The notes under the pieces were generated by a model, which made no database searches, was not told the DNA's origin, and worked only from the letters and a program-made list of their open reading frames with translations. This document shows positions 36,795-45,712 of a stretch of 47,489 nt of DNA, one piece after another. Position 1 is the stretch's first letter; every line of letters starts with the position of its first letter. The stretch is from Zetaproteobacteria bacterium (GTDB taxonomy: Bacteria > Pseudomonadota > Zetaproteobacteria > Mariprofundales > J009), in assembly GCA_003696765.1 (NCBI GenBank), contig RFFX01000028.1, positions 1 through 47,489 of the forward strand, written 5' to 3'. The translations under genes were made by a program, and so were the position numbers.

Positions 36795-37946
36795 ATGCGT
36801 CTCACCATCCTCGGCGCCACCGGCTCGATCGGCGCCAGCACCATCGACCTGGTGCGCCGCCACCGCGACCGCCTCTCCTGCCATGCACTGGTCGGCCACC
36901 GCAACGTCGCCCGCATGCTCCGTTGCATCGAGGCGGTCGACCCCGAGCTGGCGGTGATGACCGATGTCGAGGCGGCGGCGGAGCTGGCCGCTGCCACCCC
37001 CGGCTGTCGGGTCGAGGCAGGGATGGAGGCGGCGATCGCCGCTGCGTGCGACCCTTCGGTGGAGATGGTGGTGGCGGCGATGGTCGGGGCTGTCGGCATC
37101 CCGGCGGCGCTGGCAGCGGTCGCCGCCGGCAAGCGGGTGGGGTTGGCCAACAAGGAGTGCCTGGTCACCGCCGGTCGCCTCTTCGTGGAGGCGGCGGCCC
37201 GCTCGGGCGCCGAGATCGTGCCGGTCGACTCCGAGCACGCCGCGGTGGCGCAGGCCCTGGCCGGCCAGGACCGCGGTTCGGTGACGGCGATTGTGCTCAC
37301 CGCCTCCGGTGGGCCCTTCCGCGACCGTGATCCGGCATCGCTCGGCGAAGTGACGCCGGAGGAGGCGGTCGCCCATCCCAACTGGTCGATGGGGGCGAAG
37401 ATCAGCGTCGATTCGGCCACGATGATGAACAAGGCGCTGGAGCTGATCGAGGCCAGGTGGCTGTTCGATGCGGCGCCGGAGCAGCTCTCGGCGATCATTC
37501 ATCCGCAGAGCATCGTCCACGCCTTGGTCCACTACCGCGACGGTTCGGTGCTGGCCCACCTCGGCATGCCCGACATGCGCTGCCCCATCGCCTGGGCGTT
37601 GCAGCCGGCGCCGAGGCTGGGTACGGGGGTGGCGCCGCTCGATCTGGCCGCCCTTGGCCGGCTGGAGTTCGCCGCGGTGGACGAGGAGCGGTTTCCCGCC
37701 ATGCGGCTGGTCCGCGCGGTGCTGGCCGGCGGTGATCTCCCGGCCATCGTCTTCAACGGTGCCAACGAGGAGGCCAACGCCGCCTTCCGTGCCGGTCGCA
37801 TCCGTTTTCCCGACATCGTGGCGGTGGTGGAGGAGGTATTGATGCAGAGCGAAGACGGGTTGGTTTCCTCGATCGAGGAGGTCTACGCCTGCGACCGCCG
37901 GGCGCGGCGGCATGCGCAGGCGGTGATCGCCGCCCGCGACCGCTGA
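36795..37946 (+). CDS. dxr: 1-deoxy-D-xylulose 5-phosphate reductoisomerase
   Basis: Dxr makes methylerythritol 4-phosphate, the committed step of the non-mevalonate isoprenoid pathway that feeds UppS. The protein is 383 aa. The NADPH loop GATGSIG is at 7-13. LANKECLVTAG, VPVDSEHAAVAQAL, LTASGGPFRD, HPNWSMGAKISVDSATMMNKALELIEA (in parts), IIHPQSIVHALVHYRDGS and FNGANEEANAAF are the family blocks. ATG 36795 has only a weak ribosome binding site. Nine bases separate the stop from rseP. Confidence 0.98.
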   Translation: MRLTILGATGSIGASTIDLVRRHRDRLSCHALVGHRNVARMLRCIEAVDPELAVMTDVEAAAELAAATPGCRVEAGMEAAIAAACDPSVEMVVAAMVGAVGIPAALAAVAAGKRVGLANKECLVTAGRLFVEAAARSGAEIVPVDSEHAAVAQALAGQDRGSVTAIVLTASGGPFRDRDPASLGEVTPEEAVAHPNWSMGAKISVDSATMMNKALELIEARWLFDAAPEQLSAIIHPQSIVHALVHYRDGSVLAHLGMPDMRCPIAWALQPAPRLGTGVAPLDLAALGRLEFAAVDEERFPAMRLVRAVLAGGDLPAIVFNGANEEANAAFRAGRIRFPDIVAVVEEVLMQSEDGLVSSIEEVYACDRRARRHAQAVIAARDR

Positions 37947-37954
37947 GCGGCGTC

Positions 37955-39307
37955 GTGCATACCCTCTTCTTCTTCGTCGTGGCGCTGGCGCTCTTGATCG
38001 GCGTCCACGAATACGGCCATTTCCTCACCGCGCGCCGGCTCGGCATCCGGGTGGAGAAGTTCTCCATCGGCTTCGGTCCGGCGCTGTTCTCCTGGCGCAG
38101 TCGCGACGGCGAGGTGGAGTATGTCGTCGCCGCCATTCCGCTGGGCGGGTATGTCAAGATGCTGGGGGAGACCCCCGGCGATCGGGCAGTGGTGGAGGCG
38201 CTGGATGCGCGGCAGCGGGCGCGCGCCTTCGATGCCCAGCCGGTCTGGAAGCGGGCGGCGGTGGCCTCGGCCGGGCCGCTGGCCAACTTCGCCTTCGCCG
38301 TCGTCGTCTACATGTTGATCGGCTGGATCGGGCAGGAGGTGCTGCCGCCGCAACTCGGGTATGTCGAGCCCGGCGGGGCGGCGGCGCGCGCCGGCCTGAA
38401 GCCGGGCGACCGCATCGTGCGGGTGGACGGGGTGCGGATTCCCTCGTGGCACGCGCTGGAGCTGGCCTTGAAGGATCGGGTCGGTGGCGAGGCGCGGCTC
38501 ACCGTGGAGCGCGGCGGCGCCGCCTTCGCGCGGAGGGTGCGGGTGCCCGCCGGCCGGCGGGACGCCCTGCTGGTGGATGTGGCCGCCGAGCGGCTGGGCA
38601 TGGGGCCGGCGACGGAGGTGGTGATCGACGAGGTCCGCCCCGACGGACCGGCGGCGCGGGCGGGCGTGCGCCCGGGTGATCGGGTGGCGGCGGTCGACGG
38701 CAGTCCGGTGCGGCTGCCGGGGACGTTGATTCGGGCGGTGCAGCGTTCGGCGGGTCGGGCGCTGCGGTTGACGCTGCGGCGACCGGGCGGCGCGGTGCGG
38801 ACGGTGGCGGTGGTGCCGCGCTCCGATGCGAAGATCGGCGGCAAGGGGCGGATCGGGGTGCGGCTCTCGGTCCGGCCGTTGGCGCAGCGGGTCCGCTACC
38901 GCATGGGGCCGCTCGAAGGGGTCGCCTACGGCTTCAGCCAGACCTGGTCGGTCACCCTGCTCACCTGCCGGGTGCTGGGCAAGATGGTGACGGCGGCGAT
39001 CTCCCCGCAGAACCTGGGCGGGCCGATTGCCATCGCCCGGATGGCCGGCGAGAGTGCGTCGATGGGGCTGGTGCCGTTCCTCGCCTTTCTGGCGCTGATC
39101 TCGGTCAACCTCGGGGTGTTGAACCTGCTGCCGGTCCCGGTGCTGGACGGTGGCCACCTGCTCTACCTTTCGCTGGAGAAGCTGCGCGGGCGGCCGTTGT
39201 CGGAGCGGATGATGGAGCGGACGCAGTATGTCGGCGTGGTGCTGATCGGCGCGCTGATGCTGTTCGCCCTCTACAACGATCTCGCGAGGTGGCTGGGCGG
39301 TCGATGA
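37955..39307 (+). CDS. rseP: Site-2 intramembrane zinc protease RseP
   Basis: RseP cleaves anti-sigma factors and signal-peptide remnants in the inner membrane. The protein is 450 aa. The zinc motif HEYGH is at 18-22 in the first helix; the third ligand motif NLLPVPVLDGGHL lies in the C-terminal third. Two PDZ domains are visible between, with GGAAARAGLKPGDRIVRVDG and DGPAARAGVRPGDRVAAVDG. A final hydrophobic segment ends the protein. The GTG start at 37955 gives MHTLFFFVVALALLIGV. The stop overlaps the bamA start (CGATGAGC). Confidence 0.97.
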   Translation: MHTLFFFVVALALLIGVHEYGHFLTARRLGIRVEKFSIGFGPALFSWRSRDGEVEYVVAAIPLGGYVKMLGETPGDRAVVEALDARQRARAFDAQPVWKRAAVASAGPLANFAFAVVVYMLIGWIGQEVLPPQLGYVEPGGAAARAGLKPGDRIVRVDGVRIPSWHALELALKDRVGGEARLTVERGGAAFARRVRVPAGRRDALLVDVAAERLGMGPATEVVIDEVRPDGPAARAGVRPGDRVAAVDGSPVRLPGTLIRAVQRSAGRALRLTLRRPGGAVRTVAVVPRSDAKIGGKGRIGVRLSVRPLAQRVRYRMGPLEGVAYGFSQTWSVTLLTCRVLGKMVTAAISPQNLGGPIAIARMAGESASMGLVPFLAFLALISVNLGVLNLLPVPVLDGGHLLYLSLEKLRGRPLSERMMERTQYVGVVLIGALMLFALYNDLARWLGGR

Positions 39308-41610
39308 GCGGAGCGGGTGTGGTCGTGCGGCGGTTGCTCTTGGTGCTGCTGTTGCTGGCCGCCCTGCCGGCGGCGGCGGAGCAGGTGCCGCTGGTCTCCG
39401 CGATCGCCGTCGAAGGCAACCGCTTCGTCGATACCGCGGCGATCCGCGACAAGATCAAGAGTACTGTGGGCAAGCCGCTCGATCGGCGGCGGATCAGCCG
39501 TGACGTGCGCGCGCTCTACGCCACCGGCCTCTTCCGCGACCTGTGGGTGGAGGGGGTGCGTAGCGCTGGGAAGGTGCGGTTGATTTACCACGTGGTGGAG
39601 AACCCGGTGATCGGCAAGCTCACCTTCGAGGGCAACGACGACGTCGAGACCAAGGTGCTCAAGCGGATCGTCAAGCTCAAGCCCGGCCACGTCGTCGGCC
39701 CCGAGTTGCTCAGGCGCGAGCGCAACAACCTGCGCCGGCAGTACCTCAAGAAGGGGCACTACCAGGTCGAGGTCTCGTTCCGGCAGCACAAGAACCGCGA
39801 CGGCAGCGTCGATCTGACCGTCCATATCGACGAGGGGCCGGTGACCCGCATCGAGCGCATCCGTTTCACCGGCAACCACGCCTTCGATCAGGAGACCCTG
39901 CGCAAGCAGTTGGCCTCGCGCGAGTCGACCTTCATGGGCTGGTTCTCCGACCGAGACCTCTTCAGCAGGAAGCGGACCCGGGCCGACGTCCAGCTGCTGC
40001 AACAGTACTATCGCAACCACGGTTATCTCGACGCCAAGGTGGAGTCGACCATCCTGGCCCTCTCCGGGGACAAGCGCTCCTTCTATGTCACCTTCAACCT
40101 GCATGAAGGCGTCCGGTACCGGGTCTCCTCCATCACCCTGCAGGGCGACATGGTCCCCGACCGCAAGACGCTGCGCGGGCTGCTGACCCTGCACGCAGGC
40201 GAGCTCTATTCGCAGGAGAAGCTGGGCAAGACGATCGAGGCGATCACCCAGCGGGTGGGCGACGAGGGCTACGCCTTCGCCAACGTCACCCCGCTGTTCC
40301 ATCGCGACATCCCGGCACGGCAGGTGGCCATCACCCTGGAGATCGAGAAGGGGCGCAAGGTCTATGTCGAGCGGATCGAGATCAGCGGCAACGAGGCGAC
40401 CGACGACAAGGTGGTGCGGCGCGAGCTGCGTCAGGCCGAGGGGGCGCGCTACTCCGCCAGTCGGGTCCGGCGGAGCAAGGAGCGGCTCAAGCGGTTGAGC
40501 CTTTTCAAGGACGTCCGGGTGCGGATGCCACGCGGCAGCGCTCCGGACAAGGTGAAGATGAAGGTCGACGTCACCGAGGACAAGACCGGCAAGTTCACCT
40601 TCGGCCTCGGCTTCTCCCAACTGGAGCGGGTTTTCGTCACCACTTCGCTGCAGCAGAAGAACTTTCTCGGCAAGGGGATCGACACCAAGGTGGACGCGAC
40701 CATCGGCACGCGCACCCAGAACTACGATGTCAGCATCACCGAGCCCTACTTCCTCGACCACGAGGTGCGCGCCACCTTCCGTACCTTCAAGACCCAGACC
40801 AGGCTCGACGCCGTCACCCTCTATCGGCAGAACGACGCCGGCGTGGGCGTCGATTTCGGCATCCCGATCACCGAGCAGACCGGCTATACCATCGGCTACA
40901 GCTTCTCGCGGACCAATCTGAGCAACATCCCGACCACCGCCTCGATCATCCTGCAGGCGCAGCAGGGGCGCCATACCTTGGGCGAGCTGTCGCAGTCGGT
41001 CTATTACGACACGCGCGACAGTGTCGTCGCCCCCCACCACGGTCAGCGCGCCTCGCTGGGGGTGAACCTCGCCGGTCTGGGGGGGGAGCGCCGCTTCGTC
41101 GAGTTCACCGCCGGGCAGCGGATCTACTTCCCGCTGGGGAAGAAGCTGATCTTCAGCCCGCGGCTGGAGGGGCGTTACATCCGCGGGTTCGGCGGGCGGG
41201 AGGTGCCGCTGGAGCGACGCTACTCGATGGGCGGCGTCGGCAGCCTGCGCGGTTTCGACATCTTCGGCGTCTCGCTGCGCAACCAGGGCGATGCCGTCGG
41301 CGGCAACGGCATGGTGCGGGCGACGGCCGACCTCTTCTTTCCGCTGCCCGGCATCCGCACCGAGGGGTTTCGTGGGGTGCTCTTCAGTGACGCCGGCACC
41401 GTCTGGGGCAGTGTCAACTCGACTTTCAACGGCCAGACGGTCAGTGTTCGCGAGCCGTTCCGCTTCTCGACCATGCGGGTCTCCGCCGGCTTCGGCGTCG
41501 AGTGGCTCTCCCCGGTCGGTCCGGTGGCGCTGGTCTGGGGGCGGGCGCTGCGCAAGCAGCCGGGGGACGTCACCCGCGGTTTCGAGTTCGCCCTGGGTTC
41601 GACGTTCTGA
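39304..41610 (+). CDS. bamA: Outer-membrane assembly factor BamA
   Basis: BamA is the essential Omp85 barrel that inserts outer-membrane proteins. The protein is 768 aa. A signal peptide (about 1-27, ending ALPAAAEQ) is followed by five POTRA domains (repeated IEGNRF/VEGNDDVETK/FTGNHAF/ISGNEATDD-type openings). A 16-strand barrel starts near FTFGLGFSQLERVF. The L6 motif appears as VGSLRGFD, and the protein ends in a barrel strand with terminal Phe (GSTF). ATG 39304 overlaps the rseP stop. A 384-base gap follows before skp. Confidence 0.98.
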   Translation: MSGAGVVVRRLLLVLLLLAALPAAAEQVPLVSAIAVEGNRFVDTAAIRDKIKSTVGKPLDRRRISRDVRALYATGLFRDLWVEGVRSAGKVRLIYHVVENPVIGKLTFEGNDDVETKVLKRIVKLKPGHVVGPELLRRERNNLRRQYLKKGHYQVEVSFRQHKNRDGSVDLTVHIDEGPVTRIERIRFTGNHAFDQETLRKQLASRESTFMGWFSDRDLFSRKRTRADVQLLQQYYRNHGYLDAKVESTILALSGDKRSFYVTFNLHEGVRYRVSSITLQGDMVPDRKTLRGLLTLHAGELYSQEKLGKTIEAITQRVGDEGYAFANVTPLFHRDIPARQVAITLEIEKGRKVYVERIEISGNEATDDKVVRRELRQAEGARYSASRVRRSKERLKRLSLFKDVRVRMPRGSAPDKVKMKVDVTEDKTGKFTFGLGFSQLERVFVTTSLQQKNFLGKGIDTKVDATIGTRTQNYDVSITEPYFLDHEVRATFRTFKTQTRLDAVTLYRQNDAGVGVDFGIPITEQTGYTIGYSFSRTNLSNIPTTASIILQAQQGRHTLGELSQSVYYDTRDSVVAPHHGQRASLGVNLAGLGGERRFVEFTAGQRIYFPLGKKLIFSPRLEGRYIRGFGGREVPLERRYSMGGVGSLRGFDIFGVSLRNQGDAVGGNGMVRATADLFFPLPGIRTEGFRGVLFSDAGTVWGSVNSTFNGQTVSVREPFRFSTMRVSAGFGVEWLSPVGPVALVWGRALRKQPGDVTRGFEFALGSTF

Positions 41611-41994
41611 CCCCTCGGCCCGCATCGCAGGCCGCATGGCGGGAGGGGGCTGCGGGCCTACTGCCGGGGGGCGGTCGAGATGCGCGGGGTGCTCGACCGA
41701 CCCGAACAGCGCTTGGATGGGCGAGCTTGATGGTTTCGCACGAAACCGTCATCGCGACGTTGGCGTGCCGCGCAGATCAAGGGCTTGCGTAAGCAAGTGG
41801 TTGATTGGTTGGGGGATCGAGGGCCGCCTTCTTCGATTCCCGTCGAGCTTTTCCGTTGCGCGGCCACGGAAGGCCGTGCGGCCCCGTCCTCTGCATGGGG
41901 CGGAGGCCGGGGCGGTGGGGGCGTGGAGGGGCCTCATCCCTCTCCCCTCGCATCGGGCAACGGTTTCATGGAAGAGCCGTTGGCGCTGCGCATC
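41611..41994 (+). other. bamA-skp intergenic region (384 bases)
   Basis: This is the largest non-coding stretch in the window. It contains repeat copy J (41729-41860) and then GC-rich sequence with no hairpin-plus-T-run terminator that I can see. An open frame runs from about 41785 into skp, but it translates repeat sequence and low-complexity Gly/Pro codons and has no family match. The last bases before skp read GCGCATC-ATG, similar to the right end of the repeat. Confidence 0.6.
41729..41860 (+). repeat. Multi-hairpin intergenic repeat, copy J (degenerate, H5 eroded)
   Basis: F orientation on plus. H1 is GGTTTCG-CAC-GAAACC, a compensated form of GGCTTC/GAAGCC. H3 has ATCAA/TTGAT outer arms around GCTTGC-GTAA-GCAAGT. 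H4 is GGGATCGA/TCGATTCCC. H5 has decayed to CTTTTCCGTTGCG with no clear left arm. It is upstream of skp. Confidence 0.72.
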
Positions 41995-42519
41995 ATGAAA
42001 CGGTTGATGATCACGATGCTGCTCTCGATCGGGGCGGCCCTCCCCTCTGCGGCCGTGGCGGCGGAGTTGAAGATCGGCTTCGTCGACGTGAAGAGCGCGG
42101 TGGAGAACACCGAGCGTTACCAGAGGGGGCTCAAGGAGCTCAGCGCGTTGAAGAAGCGCAAGGAGAAGGCGCTCGACGAGCTGCGCAGCCGCATCGAGCA
42201 GGCGCAGAAGGAGCTGCTGAGCCAGTCGATGGCCATGTCGCAGGAGCGGCTGGCCGAGAAGGAGCACGACATCAAGGAGATGCGCAAGAAGTTCAGCCGC
42301 CGCCAGCAGGATGCGCAGGAGGAGCTGATCAGCCGCAAGAACCGGCTCGACCAGAAGATCCTCAAGCGCTTCTACGCGGTGGTGCGCGCCTTTGGCAAGG
42401 AGCACCACTACGACATGGTGCTGCCCAAGTCCTCCGCCATCTACTTCGATCCCGCCCACGACGTCACCGCCCGGATCACCAAGCTGCTCGACGCCGACGC
42501 CGCCAAGGAGGAGAAGTAG
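41995..42519 (+). CDS. skp: Periplasmic chaperone Skp (OmpH family)
   Basis: Skp holds unfolded outer-membrane proteins in the periplasm for BAM. The precursor is 174 aa. A signal peptide (about 1-22, ending AAVAA) precedes KIGFVDVKSAVENTERYQRGLKEL (in parts). A long charged coiled coil follows (about 45-120), then the returning strand HYDMVLPKSSAIYFDPAHDVT, the usual OmpH ending. ATG 41995 begins the signal peptide; an ATG at 41968 is in frame and would add MEEPLALRI. It sits between bamA and lpxD, as in many proteobacteria. Confidence 0.94.
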   Translation: MKRLMITMLLSIGAALPSAAVAAELKIGFVDVKSAVENTERYQRGLKELSALKKRKEKALDELRSRIEQAQKELLSQSMAMSQERLAEKEHDIKEMRKKFSRRQQDAQEELISRKNRLDQKILKRFYAVVRAFGKEHHYDMVLPKSSAIYFDPAHDVTARITKLLDADAAKEEK

Positions 42520-42555
42520 GGGCGGACCGCCGCCCGGCTGGAGCGGAGTGGTCGG

Positions 42556-43593
42556 GTGCGCGACCCTGGTCGGAGCGAAACGGAAGGGGGGCTGAGCGCC
42601 GGTGCGGTGCAGGCGCTGGTCGGCGGTCGCCTCTGCGGCTGTCGTGCCGATGCGCTCCGGCTGGTCGGCTGCAATACGCTGGCCGACGCCGGCCCGGATG
42701 AGGTCGCCTTCCTCGCCAACCGCAAATACCGCCGGCAGCTCGCCGCCAGCCGCGCCGGCCTGCTGCTGGTGGCGGAGGGGGAGAGAGGGCTGCCGCAACG
42801 GCCGCTGCTGCGGGTGGCCGATCCCTACCTCGCATTCGCCCGGCTGCAGCGCCACTTCCACCCCGTGCCGCCGACGCGCGGCGCGCGCCACCCCGGCGCG
42901 CTGATCGACGATACCGCCAGGCTGGCGGAGGATGTCGATGTCGGGCCGGGCTGTATCATCGCCGCCGGTGTGACCATCGGCGCCGGCAGCAGGCTGGATG
43001 CCGGGGTGATCGTCGAGGAGGGGGCGGCCATCGGCGCCGGCTGCCACCTGCACAGCGGGGTGGTGGTGGCGCGCGGCTGTCTGCTTGGCGACGGCGTGGT
43101 GCTGCAGGCGGGCGCGGTGATCGGCTCCGACGGCTTCGGCTACGCCTGGGACGGGCGCGACCACCTCAAGATCCCCCAGGTCGGCCGGGTGGTGCTCGAG
43201 GATGGGGTGGAGGTGGGTGCCAACAGCTGCATCGACCGCGGGGCGATCGGCGATACGGTGATCGGTGCCGGCAGCAAGATCGACAACCTGGTCCAGATCG
43301 GCCACAATGTGACCATCGGCGCCCGCTCGATCATCGTCAGTCAGGTGGGCATCTCCGGCTCCACCCACATCGGTCGCGGCTGCCGCATCGGCGGCCAGGT
43401 GGGGATCGCAGGCCACCTCACCATCGGCGACGGCGCCAGCCTGGCCGCCAAGAGCGGGGTGATCGGCGATGTCCCGGCGGGGGCGACCTACGCCGGGCTT
43501 CCGGCCATGCCCCACCGTGCATGGCGCAAACTCAACGCCCTGTTGCGCCGGCTGGCGCGCCGCGGGCGGGGCGGGGAAACAACGCAGGAGTAG
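42556..43593 (+). CDS. lpxD: UDP-3-O-acylglucosamine N-acyltransferase
   Basis: LpxD adds the N-linked acyl chain in lipid A synthesis. The protein is 345 aa. An N-terminal uridine-binding domain (DEVAFLANRKYRRQL) precedes a long left-handed beta-helix of hexapeptide repeats. FGYAWDGRDHLKIPQVGRV and the catalytic histidine (His250) in NLVQIGHNVTIG are present, and a C-terminal helix follows. The start is GTG 42556 with GGAG-type purines upstream. The stop overlaps the fabZ ribosome binding site (AGGAGTAG). Confidence 0.96.
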   Translation: MRDPGRSETEGGLSAGAVQALVGGRLCGCRADALRLVGCNTLADAGPDEVAFLANRKYRRQLAASRAGLLLVAEGERGLPQRPLLRVADPYLAFARLQRHFHPVPPTRGARHPGALIDDTARLAEDVDVGPGCIIAAGVTIGAGSRLDAGVIVEEGAAIGAGCHLHSGVVVARGCLLGDGVVLQAGAVIGSDGFGYAWDGRDHLKIPQVGRVVLEDGVEVGANSCIDRGAIGDTVIGAGSKIDNLVQIGHNVTIGARSIIVSQVGISGSTHIGRGCRIGGQVGIAGHLTIGDGASLAAKSGVIGDVPAGATYAGLPAMPHRAWRKLNALLRRLARRGRGGETTQE

Positions 43594-43597
43594 CCAC

Positions 43598-44038
43598 ATG
43601 CTGGATATCGATGCCATCTTGCAGCATCTGCCCCATCGCTACCCCTTTCTGCTGGTCGACCGGGTGCTGGAATTCGAGCCGGGGGTGTCGATCCGGGCGC
43701 TGAAGAACGTCACCATCAACGAGCCGCAGTTCACCGGCCACTTTCCGCAGACCCCGGTCATGCCCGGTGTGTTGTTGATCGAGGCGATGGCCCAGACCGG
43801 CGGCATCCTCGCCTTCATGTCGGTGGAGCGCGGCGCCGACTACCTGGTCTATTTCACCGGCATCGACGACGCCCGCTTCCGTCGGCCGGTTCGGCCGGGC
43901 GATCAGGTGATCTTCGCCATGCACAAGCTGCAGCGGCGCGGCCACATGTGGAAGTTCCGAGGGGAGGCCTTCGTCGACGAGAGGCTGGTCTGCTCGGCGA
44001 CGCTGATGGCCACGCTGACTCCCAAGCGGGCGGGGTGA
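43598..44038 (+). CDS. fabZ: 3-hydroxyacyl-[ACP] dehydratase FabZ
   Basis: FabZ dehydrates 3-hydroxyacyl-ACP in fatty-acid elongation and competes with LpxA and LpxD for the same substrates. The protein is 146 aa. The hotdog-fold blocks are LPHRYPFLLVDRV, FTGHFPQTPVMPGVLLIEAMAQ with catalytic His48 and Glu62, and FRRPVRPGDQVIF. ATG 43598 has AGGAG seven bases upstream. It lies between lpxD and lpxA, the standard arrangement. Confidence 0.98.
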   Translation: MLDIDAILQHLPHRYPFLLVDRVLEFEPGVSIRALKNVTINEPQFTGHFPQTPVMPGVLLIEAMAQTGGILAFMSVERGADYLVYFTGIDDARFRRPVRPGDQVIFAMHKLQRRGHMWKFRGEAFVDERLVCSATLMATLTPKRAG

Positions 44039-44072
44039 TCGCCGCCACCGTGCGGCAGGTGGTGCCCGATCG

Positions 44073-44873
44073 GTGAACTCCTCCCGCATCCACCCCACCG
44101 CGATCGTCTCGCCCGAGGCGGAGCTGGCCGCCGATGTGATCGTCGGGCCGTGGTGTGTCATCGACGGGCCGGTGCGCATCGGCTCCGGCTGCCGGCTGAT
44201 CTCCCACGTGGTCCTCTCCGGCCGCACCACCATCGGTGCGGACAACCGCTTCTTCCCCTTCTCCTCGGTGGGGCTGGAGCCGCAGGACCTCAAGTACCGG
44301 GGTGAGCCCTCCGAGGTGGTGATCGGATGCGGCAACACCATCCGCGAGCACGCCACCATCCACGCCGGCACCGAAGGGGGGGGGATGGTCACCCGCATCG
44401 GTGACGGCAACCTGATCATGGCCTACGCCCACGTGGCGCACGACTGCTGGCTGGGCAACCGCATCGTGCTGGCCAACGCCGCCACCCTCGCCGGCCACGT
44501 CACCATCGAGGACGATGCCATCATCGGCGGCCTCTCCGCCGTCCATCAGTTCCTGCGCATCGGGCGGCTGGCGATGATCGGCGGGATGAGCGGCATCGTG
44601 CAGGACGTTCCCCCCTTCACCATGATCGCCGGCGGCTACCGCCCGGGGCTGGCCGGGCTCAACCTGGTCGGTTTGCAGCGCAAGGGGTTCGATGCGGCGC
44701 GCATCCGCCGGCTCAAGCAGGTCTATCGCGCCCTATTCCAGCGTGACGCCGCCCGGGAGGAGCGGATCGCCGCGGCGCGCGCGGCGGCGGGTGACGACGA
44801 GGCGGCCGGCCACATGGTCGATTTCGTCGCCGCCGCCGAACGCGGCGTCACCTGGCCTCGTGGGACGGAGTAG
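44073..44873 (+). CDS. lpxA: UDP-N-acetylglucosamine acyltransferase
   Basis: LpxA performs the first acylation of lipid A synthesis. The protein is 266 aa. Hexapeptide repeats start at IHPTAIVSPEAEL. FSSVGLEPQDLKYRGEPS and the catalytic His123 in AYAHVAHDCWLGN match the family. NATLAGHV, SAVHQFLRIG and the C-terminal helical domain (VGLQRKGFDAARIRRL) follow. The start is GTG 44073, 34 bases after fabZ. The 3' end overlaps the proposed lpxI start. Confidence 0.97.
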   Translation: MNSSRIHPTAIVSPEAELAADVIVGPWCVIDGPVRIGSGCRLISHVVLSGRTTIGADNRFFPFSSVGLEPQDLKYRGEPSEVVIGCGNTIREHATIHAGTEGGGMVTRIGDGNLIMAYAHVAHDCWLGNRIVLANAATLAGHVTIEDDAIIGGLSAVHQFLRIGRLAMIGGMSGIVQDVPPFTMIAGGYRPGLAGLNLVGLQRKGFDAARIRRLKQVYRALFQRDAAREERIAAARAAAGDDEAAGHMVDFVAAAERGVTWPRGTE

Positions 44874-45708
44874 CCGGCCGCCGCTCGGTCTGGTCGCAGG
44901 CTACGGCAGCTTCCCGCTGGAGCTTGCCGAGCGGCTGCGGCGCGACTTCACACTGGAGATCGTCGCCGTACGCAACGAGGCCTCCCCGGAGATCGAGCGC
45001 TTCGGTTCGGTCACCTGGCTGCAGGTGGGGCGGATCCAGGCGATGATCCGCCGTTTCCGGCGGGCGGGAGTGCGCGAGGTGGTGATGGCCGGCAAGGTGC
45101 ACAAGCTGCATCTGTTTCGCAACTTCCTGCCCGACCTCCCCACGCTGCGCGCCTTCCGCGCCCTGCCCGACCTGCGCGACGACACCATCCTCAACGGCGT
45201 GGCCGCCATGCTGGCCGAACACGACATCACCATCATCCCGCAGGTGAAGTACGCCCGCGACATGCTGGCGCCGGCCGGCCACCTGATGGGGCCTGCGCCC
45301 GACGAGGATCGCTGGCGGGACATCGCCTTCGGCCTGCGCCATGCGCGGGCCATCGCCGGGCTGGACATCGGCCAGACGGTGGTGGTGCGGCAACGGGCGG
45401 TGTTGGCGGTGGAGGCGATCGAGGGGACCGACGAGGCGATCCGGCGCGGCGGTGCGTTGGGCGGCGGTCACGCCACGGTGGCCAAGGTGGCCAAGCCGGG
45501 GCAGGACCTCCGCTTCGACGTCCCCGTCTTCGGCCCCGACACCCTGGAGACGATGCGGGAGAGCGGCTGCGACTGCCTGGCGGTGGAGGCGGGGCTGACC
45601 CTGATGCTCGAGCGCGAACGGCTGCGGCGGCTGGCCGATCGCTACGGAATCACCGTGGTCGGTGCTGCGGTGGAGGGGGGCGGGGACGGCGCCGTCGGGG
45701 AGGGATAA
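44860..45708 (+). CDS. lpxI: UDP-2,3-diacylglucosamine pyrophosphatase LpxI (DUF1009)
   Basis: LpxI hydrolyses UDP-2,3-diacylglucosamine to lipid X, the step done by LpxH in enterics. The protein is about 282 aa. LGLVAGYGSFPLELAERLRR is the N-terminal nucleotide-fold start. WLQVGRIQAMIRRFRRAGV, VMAGKVHK, LPDLRDDTILNGVAAMLAE, PAGHLMGPAPDE, IEGTDEAIRRGG, VAKPGQDLRFDVPVFGPDT and ESGCDCLAVEAG are family blocks. GTG 44860, overlapping lpxA, is the best available start, with no clear Shine-Dalgarno. It lies between lpxA and lpxB, which supports the assignment. Confidence 0.95.
   Translation: MGRSSRPPLGLVAGYGSFPLELAERLRRDFTLEIVAVRNEASPEIERFGSVTWLQVGRIQAMIRRFRRAGVREVVMAGKVHKLHLFRNFLPDLPTLRAFRALPDLRDDTILNGVAAMLAEHDITIIPQVKYARDMLAPAGHLMGPAPDEDRWRDIAFGLRHARAIAGLDIGQTVVVRQRAVLAVEAIEGTDEAIRRGGALGGGHATVAKVAKPGQDLRFDVPVFGPDTLETMRESGCDCLAVEAGLTLMLERERLRRLADRYGITVVGAAVEGGGDGAVGEG
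45699..45704 (+). promoter_or_regulatory. Shine-Dalgarno that places the lpxB start before a repeat fragment
   Basis: GGAGGG lies eight bases before GTG 45713. It straddles the last codons of lpxI. It supports translation starting upstream of repeat copy K, so that the fragment is coding. Confidence 0.55.
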
Positions 45709-45712
45709 CGCG

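Noticed and set aside
39271-41637. A 788-codon open frame antisense to bamA, and similarly long antisense frames opposite argC/dapB, dnaK and alaC
   Set aside because: These are shadows in high-GC DNA. Their translations are compositionally odd with no family motifs, while the opposite strand carries clear bamA, argC, dapB, dnaK and alaC proteins.
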